From positions 558,001 through 622,000 of the forward strand of contig BQJR01000003.1 of the NCBI GenBank assembly GCA_021604805.1: DNA of 64,000 nt, read 5' to 3'. This stretch comes from Planctomycetota bacterium (GTDB lineage: Bacteria > Planctomycetota > B15-G4). Under the pieces are notes generated by a model. The model did not search any database and had not been told where the DNA came from. It saw nothing but the letters and a program-made list of their open reading frames with translations. The first letter of the stretch is position 1, and every line of letters starts with the position of its first letter. Made by a program: the position numbers and the translations under genes. Below, piece by piece: positions 46,757-55,392 of this stretch.

Positions 46757-47608
46757 ATGAGCACCAATGAACCGCGCCGTTTCAGCGGCACCGAGAAGTA
46801 CGTCGCCACCGAAGACCTGGCCGTGGCGGTCAACGCCGCCGTGGCCGTGGGCCGCCCGCTGCTCGTGAAGGGCGAACCCGGCACCGGAAAGACCGTGCTG
46901 GCCAACGAGGTCGCCAAGAGCCTCGGCAAGCCGCTCGTGAGCTGGCACGTGAAGAGCACGACCAAGGCGCGCCAAGGTCTCTACGAGTACGACGCGGTCG
47001 CGCGCCTGCGCGACGGTCAGCTCGGCAGCGAACGCGTGCACGACATCAGCAACTACATCGTGCGCGGCAAGTTGTGGGAAGCCTTCGAGGTCGACGGCGG
47101 CGCCGTGCTGCTCATCGACGAGATCGACAAGGCCGACATCGAGTTCCCCAACGACCTGCTCCAAGAGCTCGACCGCATGGAGTTCGACGTCTACGAAACC
47201 AAGCAGACCGTGCGCGCCACCACGCGGCCCGTGGTGCTCATCACGTCGAACAATGAGAAGGAGTTGCCCGACGCCTTCCTGCGCCGCTGCTTCTTCCACT
47301 ACATCCGTTTCCCCGACGAAGACACCATGTCCTCGATCGTGGACGCGCACTTCCCCGACCTGCAGCAGCAACTCATGAAGCAGGCACTCGCCGTGTTCTA
47401 CGGTCTGCGCGACGTGTCAGGCCTGCGCAAGAAGCCGAGCACGAGTGAGTTGCTCGACTGGATTCGCTTGCTCGTGATCGAAGACGTCGCGCCGGGTCGC
47501 CTCGAGTCGAAGGAAAGCGAACGCGGTGTGCCCCCCTTCCTGGGTTCGCTGATCAAGAACGAGGCCGACCTCGATCGCGTGACCTCGGTGCTGGGGCGGC
47601 GGCGCTGA
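46757..47608 (+). CDS. MoxR-family AAA+ ATPase
   Basis: 283 residues. Walker A GEPGTGKT (39-46), Walker B VLLIDEIDKA (118-127), and sensor 1-type VVLITSNNEKELPDAFLRRC are intact. MoxR ATPases act as chaperones with VWA-domain proteins. The expected partner, a CoxE-like VWA gene, follows on the same strand, but with dps between them. No signal peptide; cytoplasmic. Confidence 0.9.
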   Translation: MSTNEPRRFSGTEKYVATEDLAVAVNAAVAVGRPLLVKGEPGTGKTVLANEVAKSLGKPLVSWHVKSTTKARQGLYEYDAVARLRDGQLGSERVHDISNYIVRGKLWEAFEVDGGAVLLIDEIDKADIEFPNDLLQELDRMEFDVYETKQTVRATTRPVVLITSNNEKELPDAFLRRCFFHYIRFPDEDTMSSIVDAHFPDLQQQLMKQALAVFYGLRDVSGLRKKPSTSELLDWIRLLVIEDVAPGRLESKESERGVPPFLGSLIKNEADLDRVTSVLGRRR

Positions 47609-47844
47609 GCGGCACCGCTCAGTGAATCGGGCCGGTGAGATCTGGGGCGAGTTGCTGCGAGGCGAGCTCGTTCCTGGCCCCGTCGAGCTCGTACCGACAA
47701 GTGCTCGCGCCGTCGATGATCAGCGCAGCCTATCTCGCCAATCTGAGGTTCCGATTGGCCGAGGCAGCCCCCGCAGTTCTATCCTCGGCCTCCTCGTCGA
47801 GTCGAAGGCCGACCTCACGCCTCACGGCTTTCCCGCGCGCACTT

Positions 47845-47880
47845 TGATCAAACCCCACACTCTGATCACACCTCACAGCG
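47845..47880 (+). repeat. two 18-nt imperfect direct repeats upstream of dps
   Basis: TGATCAAACCCCACACTC is followed directly by TGATCACACCTCACAGCG, with 13 of the first 15 positions identical. The first copy also sits in the palindrome TTTGATCAAA (47843-47852). They end 13 nt before the dps ATG, where an operator or leader element would lie. The rest of the 285-nt gap after the MoxR gene shows no gene. Confidence 0.45.
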
Positions 47881-47893
47881 AGACATCCCGACC

Positions 47894-48343
47894 ATGACCA
47901 CTTCAAAGACCACCGAGACCGCCCAAGCACTCTCGAAGCTCCTGGCTGACTCCTACACGCTCTACCTCAAGACTCACAACTTCCACTGGAACGTGCGGGG
48001 GCCGATGTTCTCCACACTGCATCTGATGTTCGAGACGCAGTACACCGAGCTGGCCCTCGCCGTCGACGAGATCGCCGAACGCATCCGTGCCGTGGGCGCG
48101 CCCGCGCCGGGCACCTACCGCGAGTTCGCGAAGCTCACGTCGATCCAGGAGCCTGAGGGTCCGTGCTCGGCCACCATGATGCTGGAGCAGTTGGCCGACG
48201 ACCAGACGCGCGTGGCCGACTCAGCGCGCGCCGTGTTCAAGGCCGCCGAGGGCGCCGGCGACCAAGCCAGTGCGGACCTCGCGGTACGCCGCATCGAGAC
48301 CCACGAGAAGAACGCCTGGATGCTCACCAGCCACCTCGAGTGA
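47894..48343 (+). CDS. dps: Dps/ferritin-like DNA-protecting protein
   Basis: Forms dodecamers that oxidise and store iron with H2O2 and shield DNA. The 149 residues carry the ferroxidase set THNFHWNVRG (His31), LHLMFETQ (His43), AVDEIAERI (Asp58, Glu62). The N terminus is short and only mildly basic, so direct DNA binding is uncertain. Length is slightly below E. coli Dps (167). It lies between the MoxR and VWA genes but seems to have its own regulatory region (direct repeats) and terminator. Confidence 0.93.
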   Translation: MTTSKTTETAQALSKLLADSYTLYLKTHNFHWNVRGPMFSTLHLMFETQYTELALAVDEIAERIRAVGAPAPGTYREFAKLTSIQEPEGPCSATMMLEQLADDQTRVADSARAVFKAAEGAGDQASADLAVRRIETHEKNAWMLTSHLE

Positions 48344-48417
48344 TGCGGCCCTGAGTCAGGTCCCGACGGCCGAACTCCCCGGTCGCAACGCACCTGGCAG
48401 CACGCCGCGCTTCCTCC

Positions 48418-48459
48418 CGCGGGCTGGCCCGAGCCTCGATGCGCTCGGACCAGCCCGCG
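48418..48459 (+). terminator. hairpin between dps and the VWA gene
   Basis: CGCGGGCTGGcCCGAGC pairs with GCTCGGaCCAGCCCGCG, about 16 pairs with one mismatch and an 8-nt loop. There is no T-run, but it lies 75 nt past dps and 18 nt before the VWA start. It probably ends the dps transcript and could also shield the next start. Confidence 0.6.
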
Positions 48460-48476
48460 CTCGTTACTATGGCGCG

Positions 48477-49652
48477 ATGCACATCCGCTTCTTCACCGCC
48501 CTGCGCGCTTACGGCGTGCGCGTCTCACTCCGCGAATGGCTCGCCTTCGCGGAAGCGTTGTCGAAGGGCGCCACGCGCATGCACGTGCTCGACTACTACC
48601 ACCTCGCGCGCACGGCCCTGGTGAAGGACGAGCGTCAACTCGATCGCTTCGACCGCGCCTTTGCCACCTTCTACGAGGGCCTCGAACAGATCGAGGATCC
48701 GCTCGCCGCGATCCCGCAAGAGTGGCTCGACGCGAACCATGAACTCATGCTCTCGCCAGAGCAGATCGCCGAGCTGGAAGAAATGGGCGGCTGGGACGAG
48801 CTGCTCGAGACACTCAAGAAGCGGCTCGAGGAACAGGGCGAGCGTCACGAGGGCGGTTCGAAGTGGATCGGCACCGGCGGCACGTCGCCGTTCGGGGCGT
48901 ATGGCGCGCACGGCGCGGGCATCCGCATCGGGCAGCACAAGTCGCGGCTGCGTCGCGCCGTGAAGGTCTGGGACAAGCGTGAGTTCCGCGACCTCGACGA
49001 CAACGTGGAGCTCGGCACGCGCGCCATGAAGCTCGCGCTGCGCAAGCTGCGTCAACTCGGGCGCAGCGGCGACACCGACGAGCTCGACATCGACGGCACC
49101 GTGCGTGGCACCGCGGCCAACGCGGGTTGGTTGCAGCTGGCCATGCAGCCCGAGCGCAGCAACCGCACCAAGATCCTGCTGCTGCTCGACAACGGCGGCT
49201 CGATGGACGACCACGTGAAGATCGTGGAGCGCTTGTTCTCCGCCGTGCGCGCGGAGTTCGGTCACCTCGAGACCTACTACTTCCACAACTGTCTCTACGA
49301 GTCGGTGTGGCAAGACAACGCGCGGCGCTGGACGGCGACCACCGACACGAACACGCTGCTGCACACCTACGGCAACGACTGGCGCTGCGTGTTCGTCGGC
49401 GACGCGAGCATGAGCCCCTACGAGATCGTGCAACCCGGCGGCTCCGTCGAACACTGGAACGAGGAGTCGGGCGAGACCTGGCTGCGCCGCTTCAGCGAAC
49501 ACTTCGAGCGCATGGTCTGGATCAACCCCGTGCCGCGCGACGCCTGGGACTGGACGCCCTCGATCTCGATGCTGCGCAAGCTGATGAGCGACCGCATGGT
49601 GCCGCTGAACCTGAGCGGGATCGAAGAGGCAGTGCGGTTGTTGCAGAGCTGA
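48477..49652 (+). CDS. CoxE-like VWA-domain protein
   Basis: 391 residues from ATG 48477. The N-terminal half is helical (FFTALRAYGVRVSLREWLAFAEAL..., DYYHLARTALVKDERQLDRFD). The C-terminal VWA domain opens with LLLLDNGGSMDD: the MIDAS DxSxS reads DNGGS, the variant usual in this family. The partner ATPase is the MoxR gene two genes upstream. Such pairs assist maturation or remodelling of metal enzymes or complexes. The client here is unknown. Confidence 0.85.
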   Translation: MHIRFFTALRAYGVRVSLREWLAFAEALSKGATRMHVLDYYHLARTALVKDERQLDRFDRAFATFYEGLEQIEDPLAAIPQEWLDANHELMLSPEQIAELEEMGGWDELLETLKKRLEEQGERHEGGSKWIGTGGTSPFGAYGAHGAGIRIGQHKSRLRRAVKVWDKREFRDLDDNVELGTRAMKLALRKLRQLGRSGDTDELDIDGTVRGTAANAGWLQLAMQPERSNRTKILLLLDNGGSMDDHVKIVERLFSAVRAEFGHLETYYFHNCLYESVWQDNARRWTATTDTNTLLHTYGNDWRCVFVGDASMSPYEIVQPGGSVEHWNEESGETWLRRFSEHFERMVWINPVPRDAWDWTPSISMLRKLMSDRMVPLNLSGIEEAVRLLQS

Positions 49653-49825
49653 CGAGTCGTTCCCCTTCGCCGGGCAGTCCCGCCCCCACTGGATTGCGCT
49701 GGTCAGGCTCCACACGACCAAGTATCACGAGGGCTTCAGGGAGCGAAGGGGATCGGCGAGGGCGATGAGACCTCCGGCAGCGCCACGACGGCGCGCGACT
49801 CCCACGGGACACTTGGGAAACCGTG

Positions 49826-51148
49826 ATGCACAAACTGGGAACCGTTCTGTGTGCAGTCGTTTGCAGCGTCGGCACGCTGAGCTGCGGGGAGGAGCCCGTT
49901 CCTGAGAGCGAGGGCGGCGACGCGACCTCCGCGCTGCTCGCCGACCACGTGGTCGACTCCGCCGCGTCGCGCGCGTTCCGCAACGCGGTGAACACGCCAC
50001 CGCCGGGCTGGAGCGGCCACGTCTTCGAGCTGAGCCACGCTTACCCCACGCAGAAGCCGGCAGCGCCCGCCGGCGGTTACCCGTGGAAAGTGCACGACTT
50101 CAAGACCGACCCCGACGGCTACATGCAGGCGGTGTTGAACTACGCGCGCGCCGACCTCGAAGCGCTCGACTGGGACCCCACCAAGATGACGACGCCGACC
50201 TGGTTCCACACACCGTGGATGGCGTCGGGTCCACCCTCGGGCTCGGGTCGTGAGTTCATTCGCGGCCTGACGAAGGAGCGACCGTCGCGCCCGGGCGAAC
50301 TCTCGCCGATCCAGACCAACGCCTACATCCCGAACTACGCCGTGGGCTTCTACAACGACATGGGCGGCTGGACTTTCGGCCAGGTCTGAGCGAACCCAGC
50401 CAAGCCTGACATCAGCGGTGACACGCCGCACTTCGCCAACGGCTCGATGGCGATCAAGCTGCTGTTCACGGCGGCCGACCCGGCGGTGCCGGGAGACGGC
50501 GTCCCCTACCTGAAGAACTCGAAGGAATGGCAAGCGAACATCGCTCCCTACAAGAGCAACGACCGACAACCCGCCAGGCTGCGCCTGCTGCAGGTGGACA
50601 TCGCGGTGCGCGACGCGCGCAACGACGACGTCACGGGCTGGCTCTTCGGGACCTTCGTCTGCAACGGGAACAAGCCCGGCGCGACGCCCTTCGACCGCCT
50701 CGCCCCCGTAGGCCTCATGTGGGGTGACAGCCCCGGCTTCACGCCCGCCGACCTGAGCGCGGGCGGCACACCACCCCAGCAATGGATCAACACGCAGGTC
50801 GGCACCTACCAGCACCTCGGCTGGGCCGATCGCATCAACGGGCCGGTCGACAACCCCGCGTCGTCGTGCATGTCGTGCCACGGCGGCGGCGCCGAGCCCC
50901 CTCTGAAGACGCCGATCATCCCCAAGTCGACGCTCAGCGACCAAGAGAAGCTGAAGTGGTTCGAGAACATCGAGGCTGGCGTCGCGCGGGACGCGGGCTC
51001 GATCTCACTCGACGACTCTCTGCAGCTCGCCGTGGGCCTGCGCAACTGGAAGAGTTACGCGCAGGGTCAAGGTGCCGACCTCAAGGCGCTCGCAGGCGAC
51101 GACGCCGAAGAGCTGTTGAATCGCGGTATCGAAGCGCGCGACGACTGA
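49826..51148 (+). pseudogene. heme-c (CxxCH) lipoprotein-like gene broken by an in-frame TGA
   Basis: One continuous frame runs from ATG 49826 (or GTG 49823) to the stop at 51148, interrupted only by TGA at 50387-50389. The two parts read ...MGGWTFGQV, stop, ANPAKPDIS...FANGSMAIKLLFT... and clearly belong to one protein of about 440 residues. As I recall the family, the position after GQV is Trp, so TGG to TGA is the likely change. The N terminus is a signal peptide with an imperfect lipobox (TLSC, Cys20). The second half has a heme-c site CMSCH and DIAVRDARNDDVTGWLFGTF, VGLMWGDSPG. Either a recent nonsense mutation, a base-call error, or readthrough. Confidence 0.7.
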
Positions 51149-51175
51149 ACTCCCAGATCGCTGCCCGAGCCGAGC

Positions 51176-52651
51176 CTACTTGCTCGGCTTGGGCAGCGGC
51201 TTCACCCCCGTGAAGATGTGACTCAGCCCGCTGAGCATGCCTCCATTGTGACAGCCGAAGCAGCTCTTCGATTGGTAGTACGTCTCCATCGTGGAGTTCG
51301 CCAACAGCGTGGAGCCTTCGAAGACGGGCTTCTTGATCCCCACGCCCGGCACGCCGTTCTTGGTGTAGGTGGCGCCCACGAGCGCGTAGTTCGCGCGCAC
51401 GTCGCCGGGGCTCAACATCGAGACGATGTTCTGGTTGATGGACAGGATGTCGGTGTTGTTCGCGGCGCTGGCCTCGCCGTCCGGGTCGCCCCAGGCCTGG
51501 CTGCGCATGGTGTTGCTCGGGCTGATCGTCTCGCCGCTGAGAGCGACGATGTCGTTGCCGTTCAGCTCCATGTGCATCTGGTTCATGGAAGCCTCGCGAC
51601 TCGTGCCGTCCATGAAGAGCCAGACGCCCGGAACGGGTGCGCCGTTGTTCCAGTTCTTCTGCTCGGTGACGGTGCCTGACTCGTTGAGGTAGTAGTAGTC
51701 ACCGAGCGGCACGTTGTTCACGTGCTCGAAGGTGGCCCAGATCATCTCGGGGTGATCCGCCATGCTGCCCACGATGTGGAAGCCCACGCAGGCGAGCGTC
51801 ACGTCTTCCTCCTGGGTGACACCATCCCAGGTCCACTTCTTGTTCTCGGAGTCGCGCGTGTACTTGGGGACATCCGCGACGATCGTGGCGTAGGTGCTCG
51901 CGTCCATCCCGGGCGTGACCTTCACCCACGAGCTCTTGACTTCCATCGCGAGCGAGTTGGCATCGTTGATCGTCACGCCGTAGGACTGCGTGGCGTAGTC
52001 CACGATCGTGGCGAGCTGCTGCGAGGTCGTGGGGAACTCGTCCATCCCCTGCTGGCCCGCGAGGTCGCCGCTGTTCACCCCCGAGGCCATGTAGGCGTAG
52101 ACATCGTTCACGTGGATGGCGTAGTAGACCAGCGAACCGCCAGGCGTGAGCGAAACGTCTTGCGACATGAGCACACCGTTCACGGCGCCCGCCTGACCGT
52201 CGCGGTCCACGCTCTCACGCTTGCCGCCACGCACATGCTTGGTCTTCTGGCCCCCCGTGCCGACGGCGTCCGACACGAGCTCGTTCTGCTCGTTGAGATC
52301 GAAGAACGGAGGACTGTTGAAGACCAACTCTCCCGAGTTCTCCGAGAACTGCCAGAGGAACATGCGCCACGACCAGGTGTAGGCGTCACACGCGGATTGG
52401 GGCGCGACCAGACTGTCGGCGGCCGTGACGAAGCCCCCCTCGCTCACGGACCCGCTCTGGAACCAGCTCGCGAAGTCGGTTGGCGACACCACGCAAGTGA
52501 GCTTCACGTCGCTGGGCACGCCAGCGGCTCGCGCGACCTGCATGCGCTCGAGTTGGAGCGTCTCGGGAGACTTGTTTCCGCAGGCAGAGAAGGAGAGGGC
52601 GCCCACCGAGGCGAGCGCGACGAGGAGACAACGTGTCGTGATTCGAAGCAT
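51176..52651 (-). CDS. heme-c lipoprotein of unknown function
   Basis: 491 residues with a lipoprotein-type signal (FSAC, Cys24). SACDAYTWSWRMFLWQFSEN near residue 90 is a Trp-rich block of the sort seen in a family of cytochrome-like proteins. A single heme-c site CFGCH lies close to the C terminus, followed by NGGMLSGLSHIF. The middle has VGFHIVGSMADHPEMIWATFEHVNN. It is predicted to be an envelope electron carrier or heme enzyme, but I recognise no reaction. It lies 4 nt after the next gene upstream (52656-54656), so the two are an operon; the broken heme-c gene converges on it. Confidence 0.7.
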   Translation of the reverse strand: MLRITTRCLLVALASVGALSFSACGNKSPETLQLERMQVARAAGVPSDVKLTCVVSPTDFASWFQSGSVSEGGFVTAADSLVAPQSACDAYTWSWRMFLWQFSENSGELVFNSPPFFDLNEQNELVSDAVGTGGQKTKHVRGGKRESVDRDGQAGAVNGVLMSQDVSLTPGGSLVYYAIHVNDVYAYMASGVNSGDLAGQQGMDEFPTTSQQLATIVDYATQSYGVTINDANSLAMEVKSSWVKVTPGMDASTYATIVADVPKYTRDSENKKWTWDGVTQEEDVTLACVGFHIVGSMADHPEMIWATFEHVNNVPLGDYYYLNESGTVTEQKNWNNGAPVPGVWLFMDGTSREASMNQMHMELNGNDIVALSGETISPSNTMRSQAWGDPDGEASAANNTDILSINQNIVSMLSPGDVRANYALVGATYTKNGVPGVGIKKPVFEGSTLLANSTMETYYQSKSCFGCHNGGMLSGLSHIFTGVKPLPKPSK

Positions 52652-52655
52652 GAGC

Positions 52656-54656
52656 TCAGCCGTTGTTGAGGTGGTTGATCCAGGAAATGATCTTGTTGTG
52701 CGCGGCGGCGCCGAGGTCGCGAGTGAGCGGCATGTGTTCGCGCGCCGAATACGGACGCTCGAGCATCGTCTTGATCAGGTTGCGTAGGTTGAGGCTGCTC
52801 ACGGCCTTCTCGTCCGTGAGCATGTTCATCACCTTGTAGATGCGACCCCACTTGGCGAGCGTGGTCGGCGCGTCGGGCTCCCAGTCTTGGCTGTAGACCT
52901 GCAGGCTCAGCAAGTCGTCCGAGTTCTGGTGGTACCCCTTGGCGATGGTCGCGTCGGCGAACATGTAGTTCAGGAAGTAGATCTGGCCGCTGATGTAGTG
53001 GCGCGGGTTGCCGGGATCGGTGCAGCTCAGATTGAAGGTCGCGACGCCACCGACCGTGGTCGCGGTCACGCTGAGCGCGTCGGCGTGGATCGTCGTGCCG
53101 TTGACCTGCACAGCCTCCGGCGGGACCGAAAGATTCTTGAGGCCGATGGTGCCGCCCGTGCCGACGGTGTTGTTCGTGTAGTCGAACGCCTGCTTGGGGG
53201 TCATCATCGTGACCGTGATCGGCGTGCCATCGGGAACCGGCTCACCGAAGCGCAACGCGTGCACCGTTGCCGTGGCTGTCTCGCCGCGCGGGAACTCCGC
53301 AGTGGTCGGGAGGCCCGGGTTCATCCGGAACACGAACTGATCCGCGCGCAGGTAGTAGCCCTCGAGGTTCTCGGCCAAGATCAGCGTGCGCGTGCCGCTC
53401 ACTTCGCTCACGAGGCCCAGCGGTGTGGTGCTGCAGTCCCTCGGCAAGGTGAAGCTGAAGAAGCCCGCCGCCTCCGTGAGGAACGCGGGATCGTCGTACG
53501 GGATCGTGGTGATCGAAGTCGCGCCGTCGGGGTTCAGGCCGTCGGTGAGCGCGACCAGCGTGAGCGTTCCGAGCTTGGCGTTCCAAGCCACGAAGCCGGG
53601 GTTCTCGGTCGGCAGCGAGTTGCCTAGGTTGAGCACCAGCGAGGTGCCGTTGCCCGCGACCACGAACGGCGCGTCGAAGGCCGGCGAGTTCTCGGTGGGG
53701 TTGAGCATCCGGTTCGCAACAAAGTTGGTGGGCTCGCCAGCGACCGTCGGCGCGGCAGTACCCGAGACCAGCCCGAAGAGGAAGTCCTGCGGCCCGCTGC
53801 CGTGATAGGTGGTGCTGGTGGCGTTGAGAATCCGCTCTGCTTGATTGTTGTACTCGTCGGTCGTGAGGTACTCGCCGAGCATGAAGAGCACGAAGTCCTG
53901 GGTGGGCACATCGCCCCTGGGCTGCCCGTGCGGCGGCAAGTTCTGAACGAGCTCCTGCATCGGCATCAGCTTCTGCAACACCGCCTCCGGCACCGGCGGG
54001 TCCAGCGCGCGCATCGCGTCGAAGGTCTTCGCGTTGAACTGGTAGATCGGGGGGCTGTTGTTGTGCGAGTTCAGGTTGAAGTTGAACGAACACTCGGCGG
54101 AAGGCTGTCCCGCGAAGTGCTGCAGGAACTTGCTGGCCCCCGGGTCTCCCGTCACCTGGAGGTTCTTCAGGGTCGACTGGTAGATCCCTGAACCACTCGC
54201 GGAGGAGTGCGGCGCGTTGGGACCTTGCGCCTGGACCCAGATGGAGGTGAACGCGATGGCGCTGAAGTTGCCGGTGAGGTTGACCGACGCATCACCGATC
54301 TGGATCACGAGCCCCCAGATCTCTGAAACGTTCTGCTGCATGGGATCCAGGTCGACGATGGCCGCGTCGATCGGGAACCCCGGGTTGCGAACCGACACGA
54401 CCGGCTGCCCCACGATGGGATCCTGCTCAGGAGTCGTGGCGACGCTGCCGTCGGCGTAGTCGACACGCGTGACCTTGCAGTCGACCAGGTTGAACCCACC
54501 GTCACCGCGCGGGTTCCAGTAGAGCTCGACCTTCTGCAACTCATTCGGGCTCGGATAACACGCGGGGTCAAAGTTGTCCGGCGCGTTGTTGATCGTGGAC
54601 GGGCTCGCCTTGAAGTGACCCGAGAAGTGAATTCGTGGGTAGCTGAAGTAACTCAT
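52656..54656 (-). CDS. PRxHFSG-family protein of unknown function (VioB/RebD N-terminus-like opening)
   Basis: 666 residues from ATG 54656; no signal peptide. It opens SYFSYPRIHFSGHFKASPSTINN, then WNPRGDGGFNLVDCKV, DPIVGQPV and VDLDPMQQNVSEIWGL. I recall these blocks from a widespread uncharacterised family, and the PRIHFxG...TxN opening also resembles the N terminus of the violacein enzyme VioB and RebD. The rest is beta-rich, with a helical last 100 residues (YFLNYMFADATIAKGYHQNSDD...). The frame is open to 54710, but those residues look non-coding. Co-transcribed with the heme-c lipoprotein 4 nt downstream. Function not known; a role in aromatic amine oxidation would be speculation. Confidence 0.6.
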   Translation of the reverse strand: MSYFSYPRIHFSGHFKASPSTINNAPDNFDPACYPSPNELQKVELYWNPRGDGGFNLVDCKVTRVDYADGSVATTPEQDPIVGQPVVSVRNPGFPIDAAIVDLDPMQQNVSEIWGLVIQIGDASVNLTGNFSAIAFTSIWVQAQGPNAPHSSASGSGIYQSTLKNLQVTGDPGASKFLQHFAGQPSAECSFNFNLNSHNNSPPIYQFNAKTFDAMRALDPPVPEAVLQKLMPMQELVQNLPPHGQPRGDVPTQDFVLFMLGEYLTTDEYNNQAERILNATSTTYHGSGPQDFLFGLVSGTAAPTVAGEPTNFVANRMLNPTENSPAFDAPFVVAGNGTSLVLNLGNSLPTENPGFVAWNAKLGTLTLVALTDGLNPDGATSITTIPYDDPAFLTEAAGFFSFTLPRDCSTTPLGLVSEVSGTRTLILAENLEGYYLRADQFVFRMNPGLPTTAEFPRGETATATVHALRFGEPVPDGTPITVTMMTPKQAFDYTNNTVGTGGTIGLKNLSVPPEAVQVNGTTIHADALSVTATTVGGVATFNLSCTDPGNPRHYISGQIYFLNYMFADATIAKGYHQNSDDLLSLQVYSQDWEPDAPTTLAKWGRIYKVMNMLTDEKAVSSLNLRNLIKTMLERPYSAREHMPLTRDLGAAAHNKIISWINHLNNG

Positions 54657-54841
54657 GACGCAGCGTTGCCGCCCCCCTGTCCTCGCTCGGCATTGACTCC
54701 CCAGGGACACCGAGCGCGCCCCCTGGAAGACTCCGGAGCAGCCCTTCCCGATGGATCGCGTGCCCCCGAACCCAGCGCGACCGTACGTGTGAAGGAGAGT
54801 GCTGCCTAGTTTGATCTCGCCAGCAAACTCGGACTACTCGG

Positions 54842-55060
54842 TCCGCAAGCAGTGAGTCGGGCCGGGTGCGGCTGTTCCACCTTCCGATCGTCTGAGCTGA
54901 CCTTGACCTCGGCCTCGAGAGTGCCGCGGGCGTGCCGTCGCTTCAGGGTGTGGGACTGCCGCAAGCCGATCTGCCCCGGAGTCTGAACCTCTGGACGGTC
55001 GATGCGGCGGGGCAGGCAGGCTTCTCTGCCAGCAACGCCGTTCGCGGCATCACGCGCTGA
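54842..55060 (+). pseudogene. decayed C-terminal fragment of a secreted protein
   Basis: In the 488-nt gap 54657-55144 one plus-strand frame reads ESGRVRLFHLPIV, stop (54893), ADLDLGLESAAGVPSLQGVG, LPQADLPRSLNLWTVDAAGQ, AGFSASNAVRGITR and stop at 55060. The LxLxLWTVDAAG...SASNAV ending resembles the C-terminal strands of secreted planctomycete proteins. There is no start codon or signal peptide, and an internal stop is present, so it looks like a remnant. No other gene is seen in the gap. Confidence 0.35.
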
Positions 55061-55144
55061 GCCCCTGCGGGTCGACGACCTTCAGCGTCACGCCGTCACC
55101 GATCTCCTCCCAGGGCGCGCGGGGGCTGCGAACGGCGCCAAGGT

Positions 55145-55360
55145 TCACAGGCCATCGAGATAAAGTCGCTCGACCTTGGCACGCGCCCACTCCGTCCTGC
55201 GCAAGAACTTGAGCGAAGAGTTCACGCTCGGGTTCTCTCGGAAGCACCGCACGTTGATACGCTCGGCGAGGCCGTCCCAGTCGTGACGTTCCACCAACGC
55301 TTCCACAATCGCTTTGAGCGTCACGCCGTGCAGCGGGTTCTTGGGTTGTTCGTTCGACAT
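55145..55360 (-). CDS. VF530-family (DUF2132) small protein
   Basis: 71 residues matching the VF530 family end to end: NPLHGVTLKAIVEALVERHDWDGLAERINVRCF then SSLKFLRRTEWARAKVERLYL. The family folds as a small helical domain and has been described as DNA-binding-like; no firm function is known. It lies 32 nt beyond the dbpA stop on the same strand. Confidence 0.9.
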   Translation of the reverse strand: MSNEQPKNPLHGVTLKAIVEALVERHDWDGLAERINVRCFRENPSVNSSLKFLRRTEWARAKVERLYLDGL

Positions 55361-55392
55361 GCGCGCGGGGTCCTCGTCGAGCTCGGTCGAGC

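Noticed and set aside
49672..49751. 9-bp inverted repeat CCCCTTCGC / GCGAAGGGG with a 62-nt loop
   Set aside because: Too long a loop and too short a stem for a terminator; could be chance in GC-rich DNA.
50387..50389. Selenocysteine or changed-code reading of the in-frame TGA
   Set aside because: Most genes here stop at TGA, the expected residue is Trp rather than Cys or Sec, and no downstream selenocysteine hairpin was evident.
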